A DNA stretch of 64,000 nucleotides, taken from positions 2,572,001 through 2,636,000 of the forward strand of contig NZ_CP133781.1 in assembly GCF_034350045.1 (NCBI RefSeq), read 5' to 3'. Source of the DNA: Pseudomonas sp. CCI4.2. GTDB lineage: Bacteria; Pseudomonadota; Gammaproteobacteria; Pseudomonadales; Pseudomonadaceae. Made by a program: the position numbers and the translations under genes. Positions 45,112 through 54,557 of this stretch are shown here, piece after piece (the stretch's first letter is position 1; every line of letters begins with the position of its first letter). Under the pieces are notes generated by a model that saw nothing but the letters and a program-made list of their open reading frames with translations, ran no database searches and was not told where the DNA came from.

Positions 45112-46206
45112 ATGAGCGCCGTTAATCGCGCAGCGGTGGAAGCCGTTCTTCGCCAATATACCGACCCTTATTTGAATCAGGATCCTGTCAGCGCTGGCTG
45201 TGTCCGCGGCATCGACATCCAGGGTGATCGCGTCAGCGTGCAGCTGGAACTGGGTTATGCCGCCGGCTTGTTCAAAAATGGCTGGGCGCAAATGCTGCAA
45301 ATCGCCCTCGAAGGGCTCGACGGTGTGTCGTCGGCCAAGGTCGACGTCCGCTGTGTGATTTCTGCGCACAAGGCCCAGGAACAAATACCGGGCCTGGCCA
45401 ATGTGAAAAACATTGTGGCCGTGGCGTCGGGTAAAGGTGGGGTGGGCAAATCCACGACGGCGGCGAACCTGGCCCTGGCGTTGTCTCGGGAAGGCGCACG
45501 CGTGGGCATGCTTGACGCGGACATCTACGGCCCGAGCCAAGGTGTGATGTTCGGCATTGCCGAGGGCACACGGCCGAAGATTAAGGATCAAAAGTGGTTC
45601 GTGCCCATCGAATCCCACGGCATCCAAGTGATGTCCATGGCGTTTCTGACGGACGACAACACGCCGATGGTCTGGCGCGGGCCGATGGTATCCGGTGCCT
45701 TGTTGCAGTTGATTACGCAAACGGCCTGGGATGACCTGGATTATTTGGTCATCGATATGCCGCCAGGCACCGGTGATATTCAACTGACGCTAGCGCAGAA
45801 AGTCCCGGTGGCGGGCGCTGTGATTGTCACCACGCCGCAGGATCTGGCTTTGCTGGACGCGAAGAAGGGCGTGGAGATGTTCCGTAAGGTCAACATTCCG
45901 GTGTTGGGCGTGGTGGAAAACATGGCCGTTCACATCTGCTCCAACTGCGGCCACGCAGAGCACCTCTTCGGTGAGGGTGGCGGCGAGAAGCTGGCGGCCC
46001 AATACGATGTGGAGCTGTTGGCGTCGTTGCCATTGTCCATGCTGATTCGCGAGCAGGCGGACGGCGGCAAGCCAACGGTCATCGCTGAGCCTGAAAGTCA
46101 GATCGCGATGGTGTATCAAGAGCTGGCGCGGCACGTAGGCGCGCGGATCGTCTTGCAAGAAGCTCAGTCACAAGCCATGCCGAGCATCACCGTTAGCGAC
46201 GATTGA
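45112..46206 (+). CDS. apbC: Iron-sulfur cluster carrier protein Mrp/ApbC
   Basis: A 364-residue ParA/MinD-type P-loop protein. An N-terminal DUF59/SufT-like domain (to about 85) precedes the deviant Walker A GKGGVGKSTTAANL. DADIYGPSQG, the VIDMPPGTGD Walker B region and the cluster-binding HICSNCGHAEHLF (CxxC) follow. It assembles and transfers Fe-S clusters. The start MSAVNRAAVE has GGGAG upstream. Divergent from metG, an arrangement conserved in gamma-proteobacteria. Confidence 0.95.
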   Translation: MSAVNRAAVEAVLRQYTDPYLNQDPVSAGCVRGIDIQGDRVSVQLELGYAAGLFKNGWAQMLQIALEGLDGVSSAKVDVRCVISAHKAQEQIPGLANVKNIVAVASGKGGVGKSTTAANLALALSREGARVGMLDADIYGPSQGVMFGIAEGTRPKIKDQKWFVPIESHGIQVMSMAFLTDDNTPMVWRGPMVSGALLQLITQTAWDDLDYLVIDMPPGTGDIQLTLAQKVPVAGAVIVTTPQDLALLDAKKGVEMFRKVNIPVLGVVENMAVHICSNCGHAEHLFGEGGGEKLAAQYDVELLASLPLSMLIREQADGGKPTVIAEPESQIAMVYQELARHVGARIVLQEAQSQAMPSITVSDD

Positions 46207-46222
46207 GTTTTCTACACAAAGC

Positions 46223-46285
46223 TTCGCGAATGAATTCGCTCCCACAGAGTTATGCGATCCCTGCGGGACTGAATTCATTCGGGAA
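46223..46285. repeat. Inverted pair of CCGAATTCATTCGG-type palindromes
   Basis: TTCGCGAATGAATTCGCTCCCACA and, 15 bases on, TGCGGGACTGAATTCATTCGGGAA form a REP doublet between convergent apbC and the cold-shock gene. Confidence 0.83.
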
Positions 46286-46344
46286 GGATTGATGCGCTAT
46301 GTCCGGCACGCCGCGCCTATCTACATAAACGACAGGCGTAAAAA

Positions 46345-46368
46345 AACCTCGCTTTTAAGGGCGAGGTT
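46345..46368. terminator. Bidirectional Rho-independent terminator
   Basis: AACCTCGC/GCGAGGTT stem with A-run on the left and TCTTTTT on the right; terminates apbC (+) and the cold-shock gene (-). Confidence 0.92.
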
Positions 46369-46391
46369 CTTTTTAAGCGAATAAGGACAAG

Positions 46392-46601
46392 TTAGATAAC
46401 TTGAACTTCTTCAGCTTGCATGCCTTTCTGGCCGCGGGTAGCGACGAAAGAGACCTGTTGGCCTTCTTTCAGGCTTTTGAAGCCGTCAGATTGGATTGCT
46501 TTGAAGTGAACGAACAGGTCGTCACCCGATTGTGGAGTGATGAAGCCGAAGCCTTTTTCATCGTTGAACCACTTAACGGTACCAGTTTGGCGATTAGACA
46601 T
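46392..46601 (-). CDS. Cold-shock domain protein (CspA/CapB type)
   Basis: A 69-residue OB-fold nucleic acid chaperone. RNP1 (KGFGFI) and RNP2 (LFVHF) motifs are perfect, with [17 protein letters not shown] and the [12 protein letters not shown] tail. The gene has a long (about 150-base or more) leader typical of cold-shock mRNAs. In Pseudomonas this product is called CapB or CspD-like; which cannot be settled by eye. Confidence 0.94.
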   Translation of the reverse strand: MSNRQTGTVKWFNDEKGFGFITPQSGDDLFVHFKAIQSDGFKSLKEGQQVSFVATRGQKGMQAEEVQVI

Positions 46602-46922
46602 GGTGTATCTCCTTGGACAAAGTTAACTGCGACTCAGGAAAAGCCCTGGCCGAGACTGAGTGCAAAGAGCAGGAAAAATTCTTGGAGATGGTTGGATCGA
46701 AATTCAACATCGTGTAGAGATTCTCAGTGACACAAGCAACACAGTGGCGCCACCTTAACGCGTTTTTTGGAACGTGCCAATGGTCTGTTCACGATTATTT
46801 ACTTTCGTGACTAACGGGCTATAGCAGACAGGCGGTTTGGGCCACCAGAGTCTTTGAACCCAAGGGCCTGGCCCGGTAAGATGCCGGACAGATTTTTCTA
46901 GCTCGCTATTCAGGACACCGCC
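46602..46922. other. Leader of the cold-shock gene and promoter region of dcd
   Basis: A 321-base intergenic region between divergent csp and dcd. The csp side probably contains a long structured 5' untranslated region. Nothing else coding is seen; dcd has AGGACACC before its ATG. Confidence 0.5.
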
Positions 46923-47489
46923 ATGAGTATCAAATCGGACAAGTGGATTCGCCGCATGGCGCAAGAACACGCAATGATCGAGCCGTTCGTAGAGCGTCAG
47001 GTACGGGGCGAAGGCGCTAACCGATTGATTTCCTACGGTGTATCCAGCTATGGCTACGACGTGCGTTGTGCCGCTGAATTCAAGGTGTTTACCAACATCA
47101 ACTCGGCGACCGTCGACCCAAAAAACTTCGATGAAAAAAGCTTTGTTGATGTGACCAGCGACGTCTGCATCATCCCGCCGAACTCGTTTGCACTGGCCCG
47201 CACCGTCGAATATTTCCGTATTCCGCGCAATGTGCTGACCATCTGTCTGGGAAAAAGCACTTACGCTCGCTGCGGAATCATCGTCAACGTGACCCCACTT
47301 GAGCCTGAATGGGAAGGTCACGTCACTCTGGAATTCTCGAATACCACGACCTTGCCGGCGAAAATCTACGCGAACGAAGGAGTGGCACAGATGCTTTTCC
47401 TGGAATCCGACGAAGAGTGCGAAATCTCCTACAAAGACCGTGGCGGCAAGTATCAAGGTCAGCGTGGCGTGACCCTTCCACGTACCTGA
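46923..47489 (+). CDS. dcd: dCTP deaminase
   Basis: A 188-residue trimeric dCTP deaminase producing dUTP for thymidylate synthesis. Conserved blocks [45 protein letters not shown] and [15 protein letters not shown] include the catalytic glutamate. The start [11 protein letters not shown] is canonical. Stands alone between csp and the repair genes. Confidence 0.96.
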   Translation: MSIKSDKWIRRMAQEHAMIEPFVERQVRGEGANRLISYGVSSYGYDVRCAAEFKVFTNINSATVDPKNFDEKSFVDVTSDVCIIPPNSFALARTVEYFRIPRNVLTICLGKSTYARCGIIVNVTPLEPEWEGHVTLEFSNTTTLPAKIYANEGVAQMLFLESDEECEISYKDRGGKYQGQRGVTLPRT

Positions 47490-47594
47490 TAACCATTGAT
47501 CAGGCAGCGAGGGAATTAGTCTTCTGATCGGCACTCTATTGACTGAACTGTTCGGGCTCGCCCCCATTGAGTCAGACTATTTTCAGGAGTGCCT

Positions 47595-47801
47595 ATGAAG
47601 ACGTATACGAAGCCCATCGTTCCTCCGGCGGACTTACACAACAATCATGTGGGGCTGCTGGCGTGGTCGCTGCTCGCGCCGCCACAGATCAATATGGTAG
47701 GCGGAATCCCTGGTCAGCCTGGGCCTGATACCCCGATGCAACCTACAGAGCCCGGCGAGCCAACGCTACCGGATCAGCCTCCACCTGCGCCGGTTGCTTG
47801 A
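47595..47801 (+). CDS. Small proline-rich hypothetical protein
   Basis: A 68-residue protein, start MKTYTKPIVPPADLH with CAGGAG upstream. A short ordered part (NNHVGLLAWSLLAPPQINMVGG) precedes a Pro/Gly/Glu-rich tail (GQPGPDTPMQPTEPGEP..PPPAPVA). No signal peptide or membrane helix. Function not recognised; the good ribosome site and codon use favour a real gene. Confidence 0.6.
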   Translation: MKTYTKPIVPPADLHNNHVGLLAWSLLAPPQINMVGGIPGQPGPDTPMQPTEPGEPTLPDQPPPAPVA

Positions 47802-47813
47802 TTGGCAGGCCGT

Positions 47814-48470
47814 TCATAGCGCCCGCCACACGGCCCCGTCACCGACGATAAAAATCTGGCTGGCGACGTCGGGTTTTATCTCCATGCCTCCCGTAAAGGC
47901 TCCGAAGGCCGGCAGCACGGCGATTCGCTCTTTTATGTAAAAACACGCCAGTCGCAGGCTTTGTCGACCGTTTCCCTGGAGCCGATAAACCGGATGGACG
48001 TGACCCGCCAGTACCGTGTGCGTTGGATGTGCATCCGGTTCGTGCTGTAGCGCGAACGGCCCGAGCAACAAGGGTTCTGACACAACCTCAAAACCCCAAT
48101 CGACGGGCGGGTCACCGGCGCGTAGATCGTGATTGCCGCGAATCAATACAATGCGCAACGCTTCGTGGCGCAACCTCCATTCCCGCAACGCCGCCAATGT
48201 CGCGGCCGCTCGCGAGCCTGGCGCATGAAAAAAATCGCCCAAAAAAATCAGGTGCTCGGACGGGTAACGCTCAAGCAGCGCGTCTATTCGTTGCAAGTTG
48301 CTGTGGGTGGTCCCTCGGGGCACCGGTTGCCCGAGTTTTCGGTAGGCGGCAGCTTTGCCGAAATGCGCATCGGCAATCATCAACACTCGCAAGGCCGGGT
48401 AGTAGATCGCCTTGTCTGCCAGCAGCCACAATTGCGCCCCTGCCAGTTCTATTGGGTAATGGGGCGTCAT
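47814..48470 (-). CDS. pdeM: Ligase-associated metallophosphoesterase PdeM
   Basis: A 218-residue calcineurin-like phosphoesterase. Metal-binding motifs are [28 protein letters not shown] and GHVHP. It is the MPE component (Mn-dependent DNA endonuclease) of the bacterial LHR-MPE-EXO-LIG repair cluster described in P. putida. Its start overlaps the helicase stop by 4 bases, so the two are co-translated. The ligase and exonuclease partners are 4.7 kb away. Confidence 0.92.
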   Translation of the reverse strand: MTPHYPIELAGAQLWLLADKAIYYPALRVLMIADAHFGKAAAYRKLGQPVPRGTTHSNLQRIDALLERYPSEHLIFLGDFFHAPGSRAAATLAALREWRLRHEALRIVLIRGNHDLRAGDPPVDWGFEVVSEPLLLGPFALQHEPDAHPTHTVLAGHVHPVYRLQGNGRQSLRLACFYIKERIAVLPAFGAFTGGMEIKPDVASQIFIVGDGAVWRAL

Positions 48471-50962
48471 GAGTTGAGCTCAGACCCGGCGGCTTTCTCC
48501 AGATCACGGACCATTCGGGCGATGCGGTCAGCGAGTTTTTCCGACGTCAGACTCTCACGAAAACGCTCCACCAGCAGCGGAAAGGCCAGCGGTGTTGGTC
48601 GCTTGATCCTGTGTACATCGAGCGTGCGCTGATTAATCCGCTCCAATGAGCGTTCGAGTCGATCGACGTCCAGTTCCTGGCGCAAGACTTCTTCCTGGGC
48701 TTGGGTCAGCAATAGATTGCCCGCGTCGTACTGCTTGAAAACCTCAAAAAACAAACCGCTGGACGCCTGCAACTGCCGCGCGCTTTTGGGTGCGCCGGGG
48801 TAGCCGGAAAATACCAAGCCGGCGATTCGGGCGATCTCCCGAAAGCGTCGAAGGGCCAACTCACCCGCATTCAGACTGGCGAGAATGTCCGTCAGCAAAT
48901 GTTCTCGATTGAACACGTCGGCGCCCAGTTCTTCAACCCAATCCACTTCCGTTGCGCTAAGCAGCTCGAACCCATAATCGTTAACGGCGATGGAAAACGT
49001 CAGCGGTCGATGGCGGCTCAAGCGCCAAGCCAGAAGGCTCGCCAGTCCCAGATGCACATGGCGTCCGGCGAACGGGTACAGAAAAAGATGCCAGCCCTCT
49101 CGGGACTTAAGCACCTCAGCCAATAACGTGTGCTGTCGGGGCAATCCGGACCACTTTTGCTGCACCTCCAACAGTGGGCGTACGGCGTGCATTTCCGGGC
49201 TGCCGAACTCGCCCCGAGCCGCCTCGTCAAATTGGTTGACCACGGCATCCGCCAGCTCGCTGGACAACGGCATTCGTCCGCCATTCCAGCGCGGGACGGC
49301 GGCTTTTTTGCCGGTGGCACGCCGCACATAAGCGGTCATATTCTCCACGCGCACCAGCTCCAGCAGGCGGCCGCCAAACAGAAAACCGTCCCCGGGTTTC
49401 AAACGCGCTATGAAACCTTCCTCAACCGTGCCCAAGGCGCGACCACCGCCGCCCTTGCTCCAATACTTCACGTTGATGCTGGCATCGCTGACGATGGTGC
49501 CGATGCTCATGCGATGGCGCCGGGCAAGACGTGCGTCAGGAACGCGCCAGACGCCGTGATCGTCCGGTTCTGCGCGGCGGTAATCGGGGTAAGCGGTGAG
49601 GGAGTGGCCGCCATGCCGAACAAAGGCCAGCGCCCATTGCCATTCTTCCTCCGTCAGGTCGCGGTAGGCCCAAGCGCTGCGGACCTCCGTCAGCAAATCA
49701 TCAGGCCGAAAACCGCCACCGAGGGCCATGCTCACCAAGTGTTGGACCAATACGTCCAGTGGCTTGTGCGGCGAGTCCCGAGGTTCGATTCGCCTCGCGG
49801 CCACGGCGTTGCGAGCGGCTGCAGCCTCCACCAACTCCAAACTGTGGGTCGGCACTAAGGTCACTCGCGACGGGCGACCGGGCGCATGCCCTGAACGACC
49901 GGCACGCTGCATCAAGCGCGCAACACCTTTAGCCGAGCCGATTTGCAGGACGCGCTCCACCGGCAGAAAATCCACGCCCAGATCAAGACTGGACGTACAC
50001 ACCACCGCTTTCAGATGGCCCTCCTTGAGGCTCATCTCAACCCAATCGCGCACTTCTCGGGCCAGTGAGCCGTGATGCAAAGCGATCAGTCCGGCCCAAT
50101 CAGGGCGCGCGTCTAGCAACGCGTGATACCAGATCTCTGACTGTGCGCGGGTATTTGTGAACAGCAGGCATCTGGCGCAGCTGTCTACTTCAGCAACCAC
50201 CTGCGCCAGCATGCTCAATCCCATGTGCCCGGCCCATGGGAAACGTTCGATGGAAGGGGGCAGCAGCGTGTCGACGATCAAGTCTTTGCTAACGTTGCCC
50301 TGGACGTTGACCCCCGCGTCGCCGAGCAGAACCTGTTGAGCATAAGCTTGATTGCCCAATGTCGCGGAAACACCCCACACGATCAGTGGTGGATTCCAGC
50401 GCCGGAGCCTTGCCAGCGCCAGTTGCAATTGCACGCCGCGCTTGTTGCCAATCAGCTCGTGCCATTCGTCAACCACCACCATGCGCACGGTGGACAGCGT
50501 TGCGTGGGCGTCTTCGCGGGTCAGTAGCAGGGTTAGGCTTTCTGGGGTGGTAATCAGCACACTGGGCAGTCGTCGACTTTGCTTGGCGCGTTCGCTGCTG
50601 CTGGTGTCACCGGTGCGCAGGCCGACACTCCAGGGAATGTTCAAATCCAGCAGCGGCGCTTGCAGGGCGCGGGCAGTGTCGGCCGCTAGGGCGCGCATCG
50701 GTGTGATCCACAGCACACTTAACGGCGCTGGAGGTGGCTTACGTTTACTCGGTTTGTCGGCGGCGAGAGGCAAGGTGGCGTGGGCGAATCTATTCAGTGC
50801 CGCGAACCACACCGCGTAGGTTTTACCCGCGCCGGTACTGGCATGCAGCAAACCCGATTCACCGCGTTTAACCGCTGCCCAGACTTCTTTTTGAAACGCA
50901 AAAGGTGTCCAGCCGCGAGCAGAGAACCATCGTCGAGCGAAATCGCTAGGAGTTGTGCTCAT
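48467..50962 (-). CDS. Ligase-associated DEXH-box DNA helicase (Lhr-Core type)
   Basis: An 831-residue superfamily 2 helicase without the long C-terminal extension of full-length Lhr. Walker A is [13 protein letters not shown], motif [11 protein letters not shown], motif III SATLG, and motif [12 protein letters not shown]. The winged-helix and Lhr-specific domain follow (to about 800). It translocates 3'-5' on single-stranded DNA and unwinds RNA:DNA hybrids in the family. It is the first gene of the pair with pdeM; repeats and a basic amino acid transporter operon lie upstream. Confidence 0.93.
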   Translation of the reverse strand: MSTTPSDFARRWFSARGWTPFAFQKEVWAAVKRGESGLLHASTGAGKTYAVWFAALNRFAHATLPLAADKPSKRKPPPAPLSVLWITPMRALAADTARALQAPLLDLNIPWSVGLRTGDTSSSERAKQSRRLPSVLITTPESLTLLLTREDAHATLSTVRMVVVDEWHELIGNKRGVQLQLALARLRRWNPPLIVWGVSATLGNQAYAQQVLLGDAGVNVQGNVSKDLIVDTLLPPSIERFPWAGHMGLSMLAQVVAEVDSCARCLLFTNTRAQSEIWYHALLDARPDWAGLIALHHGSLAREVRDWVEMSLKEGHLKAVVCTSSLDLGVDFLPVERVLQIGSAKGVARLMQRAGRSGHAPGRPSRVTLVPTHSLELVEAAAARNAVAARRIEPRDSPHKPLDVLVQHLVSMALGGGFRPDDLLTEVRSAWAYRDLTEEEWQWALAFVRHGGHSLTAYPDYRRAEPDDHGVWRVPDARLARRHRMSIGTIVSDASINVKYWSKGGGGRALGTVEEGFIARLKPGDGFLFGGRLLELVRVENMTAYVRRATGKKAAVPRWNGGRMPLSSELADAVVNQFDEAARGEFGSPEMHAVRPLLEVQQKWSGLPRQHTLLAEVLKSREGWHLFLYPFAGRHVHLGLASLLAWRLSRHRPLTFSIAVNDYGFELLSATEVDWVEELGADVFNREHLLTDILASLNAGELALRRFREIARIAGLVFSGYPGAPKSARQLQASSGLFFEVFKQYDAGNLLLTQAQEEVLRQELDVDRLERSLERINQRTLDVHRIKRPTPLAFPLLVERFRESLTSEKLADRIARMVRDLEKAAGSELNS

Positions 50963-51046
50963 GCCGCGCTGGATGCTCTGAGTGGCTTAATTCAGAGACA
51001 GCGAGGATTGGGGATTAGTTTTGTGCCTGGACGGCCGATAAACCGC

Positions 51047-51112
51047 TTCCCGAATGAATTCGGTCTCACAGGGGGGCCGAGATTTGCCTGTGGGACCGAA
51101 TTCATTCGGGAA
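51047..51112. repeat. Inverted pair of CCGAATTCATTCGG-type palindromes
   Basis: TTCCCGAATGAATTCGGTCTCACA and TGTGGGACCGAATTCATTCGGGAA, an almost perfect head-to-head pair separated by 18 bases, in the gap between hisP-like and lhr genes that are on the same strand. Confidence 0.87.
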
Positions 51113-51136
51113 TGTCGCGACGCGTATCAGCTGCTG

Positions 51137-51901
51137 TTACTTCAAATTCCCACTCAAAAACTGGCGCAGTCGATCACTTTGCGGGTTGCCCAAGACTTCG
51201 TCCGGGTGTCCTTGTTCTTCCACCAAGCCCTGGTGCAGGAACATCACCTGATTGGATACTTTGCGCGCGAAGCTCATTTCGTGGGTCACCATGATCATGG
51301 TGCGACCTTCTTCAGCCAGGCCCTGAATCACTTTCAGCACTTCACCCACCAGCTCCGGGTCAAGGGCCGAGGTGGGTTCGTCGAACAGCATCACCTCGGG
51401 TTCCATCGCCAATGCCCGTGCAATCGCCACGCGCTGTTGTTGGCCGCCAGAAAGGAAAGCGGGGTATTGCTCGGCGACGCGAGCCGGCAGCCCCACTTTG
51501 TCGAGGTACTTGCGCGCACGTTCTTCAGCTTCGCGTTTGCTGACGCCAAGTACACGACGCGGGGCCATGGCGACGTTTTCCAGTACGGTCATATGGCTCC
51601 ACAAATTAAAATGCTGAAACACCATCGCCAGCCGGGTGCGGATGCGCTGCAATTCAGCCGAATCGGCGACGCGCATGCCATGCCGGTCGGAGACCATGCG
51701 AATTTGTTGGCCGTCCAGGCTCATGGCGCCATCGTTCGGCGTTTCGAGAAAGTTGATGCAGCGCAAGAACGTGCTTTTACCCGAACCGCTGGCGCCGATA
51801 AGGCTGATCACATCGCCGGTATTGGCCTTGAGCGACACGCCTTTGAGCACTTCGTTGTCGCCGTAGCTTTTGTGCAGGCTATCAATGGTCAGTTTGTACA
51901 T
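51137..51901 (-). CDS. hisP: Basic amino acid ABC transporter ATP-binding protein (HisP/AotP type)
   Basis: A 254-residue ABC ATPase. Walker A GASGSGKST, Q-loop FQHFNLWSHM, signature LSGGQQQR, Walker [15 protein letters not shown] and H-loop VTHEMSFA. FNLWSHMTVLENV and the C-terminal QSDRLRQFLSGNLK are typical of HisP/AotP. It ends the five-gene operon; a 12-base gap separates it from the AstE-like gene. Predicted role: lysine/arginine/ornithine/histidine import. Confidence 0.92.
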   Translation of the reverse strand: MYKLTIDSLHKSYGDNEVLKGVSLKANTGDVISLIGASGSGKSTFLRCINFLETPNDGAMSLDGQQIRMVSDRHGMRVADSAELQRIRTRLAMVFQHFNLWSHMTVLENVAMAPRRVLGVSKREAEERARKYLDKVGLPARVAEQYPAFLSGGQQQRVAIARALAMEPEVMLFDEPTSALDPELVGEVLKVIQGLAEEGRTMIMVTHEMSFARKVSNQVMFLHQGLVEEQGHPDEVLGNPQSDRLRQFLSGNLK

Positions 51902-51913
51902 GCCGTGCAGTCC

Positions 51914-53032
51914 TTAAGGAGAGAGCAGGTAACCGCTACGGTAGGCTTCGGTGCCTGCAACGTGAGCGATGACCATGCCGGCGGTTGCCATGCGTCGCAC
52001 GGAGCGCGCGTACAACAAACCGGGATTAAGAGTGTGGATCGGCGTTACCAGATCGGTGATCGGATCGATGATTTCAGCAATCAGCTGTCCGGCTTCCAGG
52101 TATTCGCCAGGCAAGGCACAAAACACCAGCAAACCACCCACGGGTGTTTCTACCGGCTCAACGGCTGCCAGTGGCGTTGCCGGGTATAGCAGCTCCGGCA
52201 GCAGCGTTGGTTCCCCGGCAATAACGCCGAAGTGCATGAGGTAGTTGATGAGTGCCTGACAGTCGCGACTGGCCAACGCGTGGCTAACATCGCACTGGCC
52301 GCGAAGCTCAAGGGTCACCGAAAAACTGCCCATTGGAATCTCGAAGCGTCCATCAAAGCGTTGCTGTAACTGCCACCAGAGCAGCGTGAAACATTCATCG
52401 AACGACTGGCCGCCAGAATCGGTGGCCAACAGGCTGGCCTGAGCGCCCAGGTAGCGCGACAGCGGTTCGACCAAGGACCAGGCTTCTGGAGTGGTGTAAA
52501 TATGTTCCACGGCTTCGAAGTCACAATGCAGGTCCAGCACCATGTCAGCGTCACACGCAAGCGTTTGCAGGGTGAGGCGCTGGGACTGCAGTTGAGTGCT
52601 GGCGACCTGCGCTTTCAACGCCGAGCGTAAACTGCTGCGGATCAATTCGAGATTGCGTTGTGGATCGTCGCCGAGCTGGGCTTCGACGTCATCCCCGACC
52701 TGTTGGCTGAGGTCTAGGAATCGGCGGTTGAAATTGTGCCCACTCTCCAGTTCATAGCGGCCCAGCGGGATGTCCATCAGCACTTGTTCGAGGCCGATGG
52801 GATTGGCCACCGGGACCACGACGATTTCGCCCAGCAGTCGCCCGGCGTTTTCCAGTTCAGCCAGCCGTTGTTTGACGTACCAGGCCACCAACATGCCGGG
52901 CAATTCGTCCGCATGCAGCGACGCCTGAATATAGACCTTGCGACCCGCATGCTCGGGGCCGTAATGAAAGCTGTGGATCTGCCGCGCGGTTCCCGGCAAA
53001 GGGGCGAGCATCTCGTGGGTTTGGTGGCGCAT
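51914..53032 (-). CDS. AstE/aspartoacylase-like metallopeptidase within the ABC operon (AotO type)
   Basis: A 372-residue M14-like protein (AstE/AspA family). The zinc motif IQASLHADELPGM (HxxE), the substrate arginine region GHNFNRRFLDLS and the second histidine in LDLHCDF are present; the C-terminal strand domain is complete. It lies between the permease and ATPase genes. The same position in the P. aeruginosa aot operon is held by aotO. Its in vivo substrate is not known; one may suppose an acylated amino acid. Start MRHQTHEMLAP was chosen over a longer frame that shadows the permease gene. Confidence 0.85.
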   Translation of the reverse strand: MRHQTHEMLAPLPGTARQIHSFHYGPEHAGRKVYIQASLHADELPGMLVAWYVKQRLAELENAGRLLGEIVVVPVANPIGLEQVLMDIPLGRYELESGHNFNRRFLDLSQQVGDDVEAQLGDDPQRNLELIRSSLRSALKAQVASTQLQSQRLTLQTLACDADMVLDLHCDFEAVEHIYTTPEAWSLVEPLSRYLGAQASLLATDSGGQSFDECFTLLWWQLQQRFDGRFEIPMGSFSVTLELRGQCDVSHALASRDCQALINYLMHFGVIAGEPTLLPELLYPATPLAAVEPVETPVGGLLVFCALPGEYLEAGQLIAEIIDPITDLVTPIHTLNPGLLYARSVRRMATAGMVIAHVAGTEAYRSGYLLSP

Positions 53033-53040
53033 AAAGTGTC

Positions 53041-53751
53041 CTAGTGAGCCGGGCCGAGAAAGGCCAGCCAGCGGCGCTCGGCCAACCGGAACAGGCCAAC
53101 CAAGGCAAAAGTGACAGTCAAGTATATGAGTGCGGCTATACCGAAAGACTGGAACGTCAAGAATGTCGCTGAGTTGGCATCCCTTGCGACCTTGAGAATG
53201 TCCGGCACGGTAGCGGTGAACGCCACGGTGGTCGAATGCAGCATCAAGATGACTTCGTTGCTGTAGAACGGCAGCGAGCGGCGCAGGGCTGACGGCATGA
53301 TCACGTAGGCATAAAGTTTCCAGCCGGTGAGGCCGAAGGCTTTGGCCGCTTCGACTTCGCCGTGAGCCATGCTGCGGATCGACCCGGCAAAAATCTCGGT
53401 GGTGTAAGCGCAGGTGTTCAACGCGAACGCGAGAATGGTGCAGTTCATGGCGTCGCGGAAAAACACATCGAGCAACGGCTGTGCACGAATCGCCGCGAGG
53501 CTGTAAATGCCGGTGTAGCAAATCAGCAGTTGGATATACAGCGGTGTTCCACGAAACAGGTAGGTGTAGAACTGCACCGGCAAGCGGATCCAGAACTTGG
53601 GTGAAACCCTGGCGATCGACAGCGGAATCGACACCACAAAACCAATGGCGATAGAGGCGCTCAGCAGCCACATGGTCATTGCCAGACCGGTGATGTGTTG
53701 GCCGTCGCTATAGAGGAAGGGCCGCCAATACTCTTGAAGAAGTTCGATCAT
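53041..53751 (-). CDS. hisM: Basic amino acid ABC transporter permease (HisM type)
   Basis: A 236-residue permease with about five helices. The EAA loop reads IRSMAHGEVEAAKAFGLTGWKLYAYVIMPSALRR and RGTPLYIQLLICYTG is a HisM signature. The start overlaps the hisQ-like stop by 4 bases. Confidence 0.93.
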   Translation of the reverse strand: MIELLQEYWRPFLYSDGQHITGLAMTMWLLSASIAIGFVVSIPLSIARVSPKFWIRLPVQFYTYLFRGTPLYIQLLICYTGIYSLAAIRAQPLLDVFFRDAMNCTILAFALNTCAYTTEIFAGSIRSMAHGEVEAAKAFGLTGWKLYAYVIMPSALRRSLPFYSNEVILMLHSTTVAFTATVPDILKVARDANSATFLTFQSFGIAALIYLTVTFALVGLFRLAERRWLAFLGPAH

Positions 53752-54476
53752 CGTTGTGCCTCCCGGCTACCAGCGGCATAACGTCGTTCAGCCCAGCGCA
53801 GGACAATGTTCGAAGCGCTGGTGATCAGTAGGTAAATCAGCGCAGCCACGACTAGAAAGTAGAACAGCTCGTAGGTGCTTTTGCCCGCGTCTTGAGAGGC
53901 CTTGACCAGATCGGCGAGGCCAATGATCGAGACCAGTGCAGTGGCTTTGAGGATCACCATCCAGTTATTACCGATACCTGGCAGTGCGAAACGCATCATT
54001 TGCGGGAATACCACCACGCGAAACCGTTGGCTGCGGGTCAAGCCATACGCGGTGGCGGCTTCAACTTGGCCGCGAGGCACGGAAAGAATGGCGCCCCGGA
54101 AGGTTTCGGTGAAATAGGCGCCGTAGATAAACCCCAGGGTGATCACCCCGGCGGCGAACGGGTCGATTTCGATGTAATCCCAGTCCATCATTTCAGTGAA
54201 GCTGGTGAGCCAGGTTTGCAGGCTGTAGAAAATCAACAGCATCAGCACCAAGTCGGGCACGCCGCGGATCAAGGTGGTGTAGACCTGCGCGGGTATACGC
54301 AGCGCACGCAGACTGGACAATTTGCAGCTGGCGCCGATCAAGCCGAGGATCACGGCGACCAGCAGCGACAGAATTCCTAATTGGATGGTCATCCAGGTCC
54401 CTTGGAGCAGCAGGGGGCCAAAGCCTCTCAAGCTGAGGGCAGATAAACCAAGGTATTGCAGCCATTCGTCGAGCAT
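53748..54476 (-). CDS. hisQ: Basic amino acid ABC transporter permease (HisQ type)
   Basis: A 242-residue permease. The EAA loop is ILSVPRGQVEAATAYGLTRSQRFRVVVFPQMMR, and GVPDLVLMLLIFYSLQ is a HisQ signature. It follows the binding-protein gene across an intrinsic terminator-like hairpin, and is coupled to hisM. Confidence 0.93.
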   Translation of the reverse strand: MLDEWLQYLGLSALSLRGFGPLLLQGTWMTIQLGILSLLVAVILGLIGASCKLSSLRALRIPAQVYTTLIRGVPDLVLMLLIFYSLQTWLTSFTEMMDWDYIEIDPFAAGVITLGFIYGAYFTETFRGAILSVPRGQVEAATAYGLTRSQRFRVVVFPQMMRFALPGIGNNWMVILKATALVSIIGLADLVKASQDAGKSTYELFYFLVVAALIYLLITSASNIVLRWAERRYAAGSREAQR

Positions 54477-54501
54477 GGATCAAGCCTTTTGCGGTCAAAA
54501 A

Positions 54502-54551
54502 AACGCCCATCGAAACGGGTGACGGATTCTCACCTGAAATCGATGGGCGTT
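54502..54551 (-). terminator. Attenuator-like terminator between binding-protein and permease genes
   Basis: TCGATGGGCGTT / AACGCCCATCGA perfect 12-bp stem with a long loop, followed on the minus strand by seven T. It sits 6 bases after the binding-protein stop within the operon, so most transcripts would end here. Confidence 0.88.
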
Positions 54552-54557
54552 GGGATG

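Noticed and set aside
50780-52189. 469-residue plus-strand frame across the end of lhr, a repeat and hisP
   Set aside because: It crosses repeats and is antisense to two well-supported genes.
53033-53671. N-terminal extension of the AstE-like protein by 213 residues
   Set aside because: The extension is the hisM-type permease gene read in another frame.
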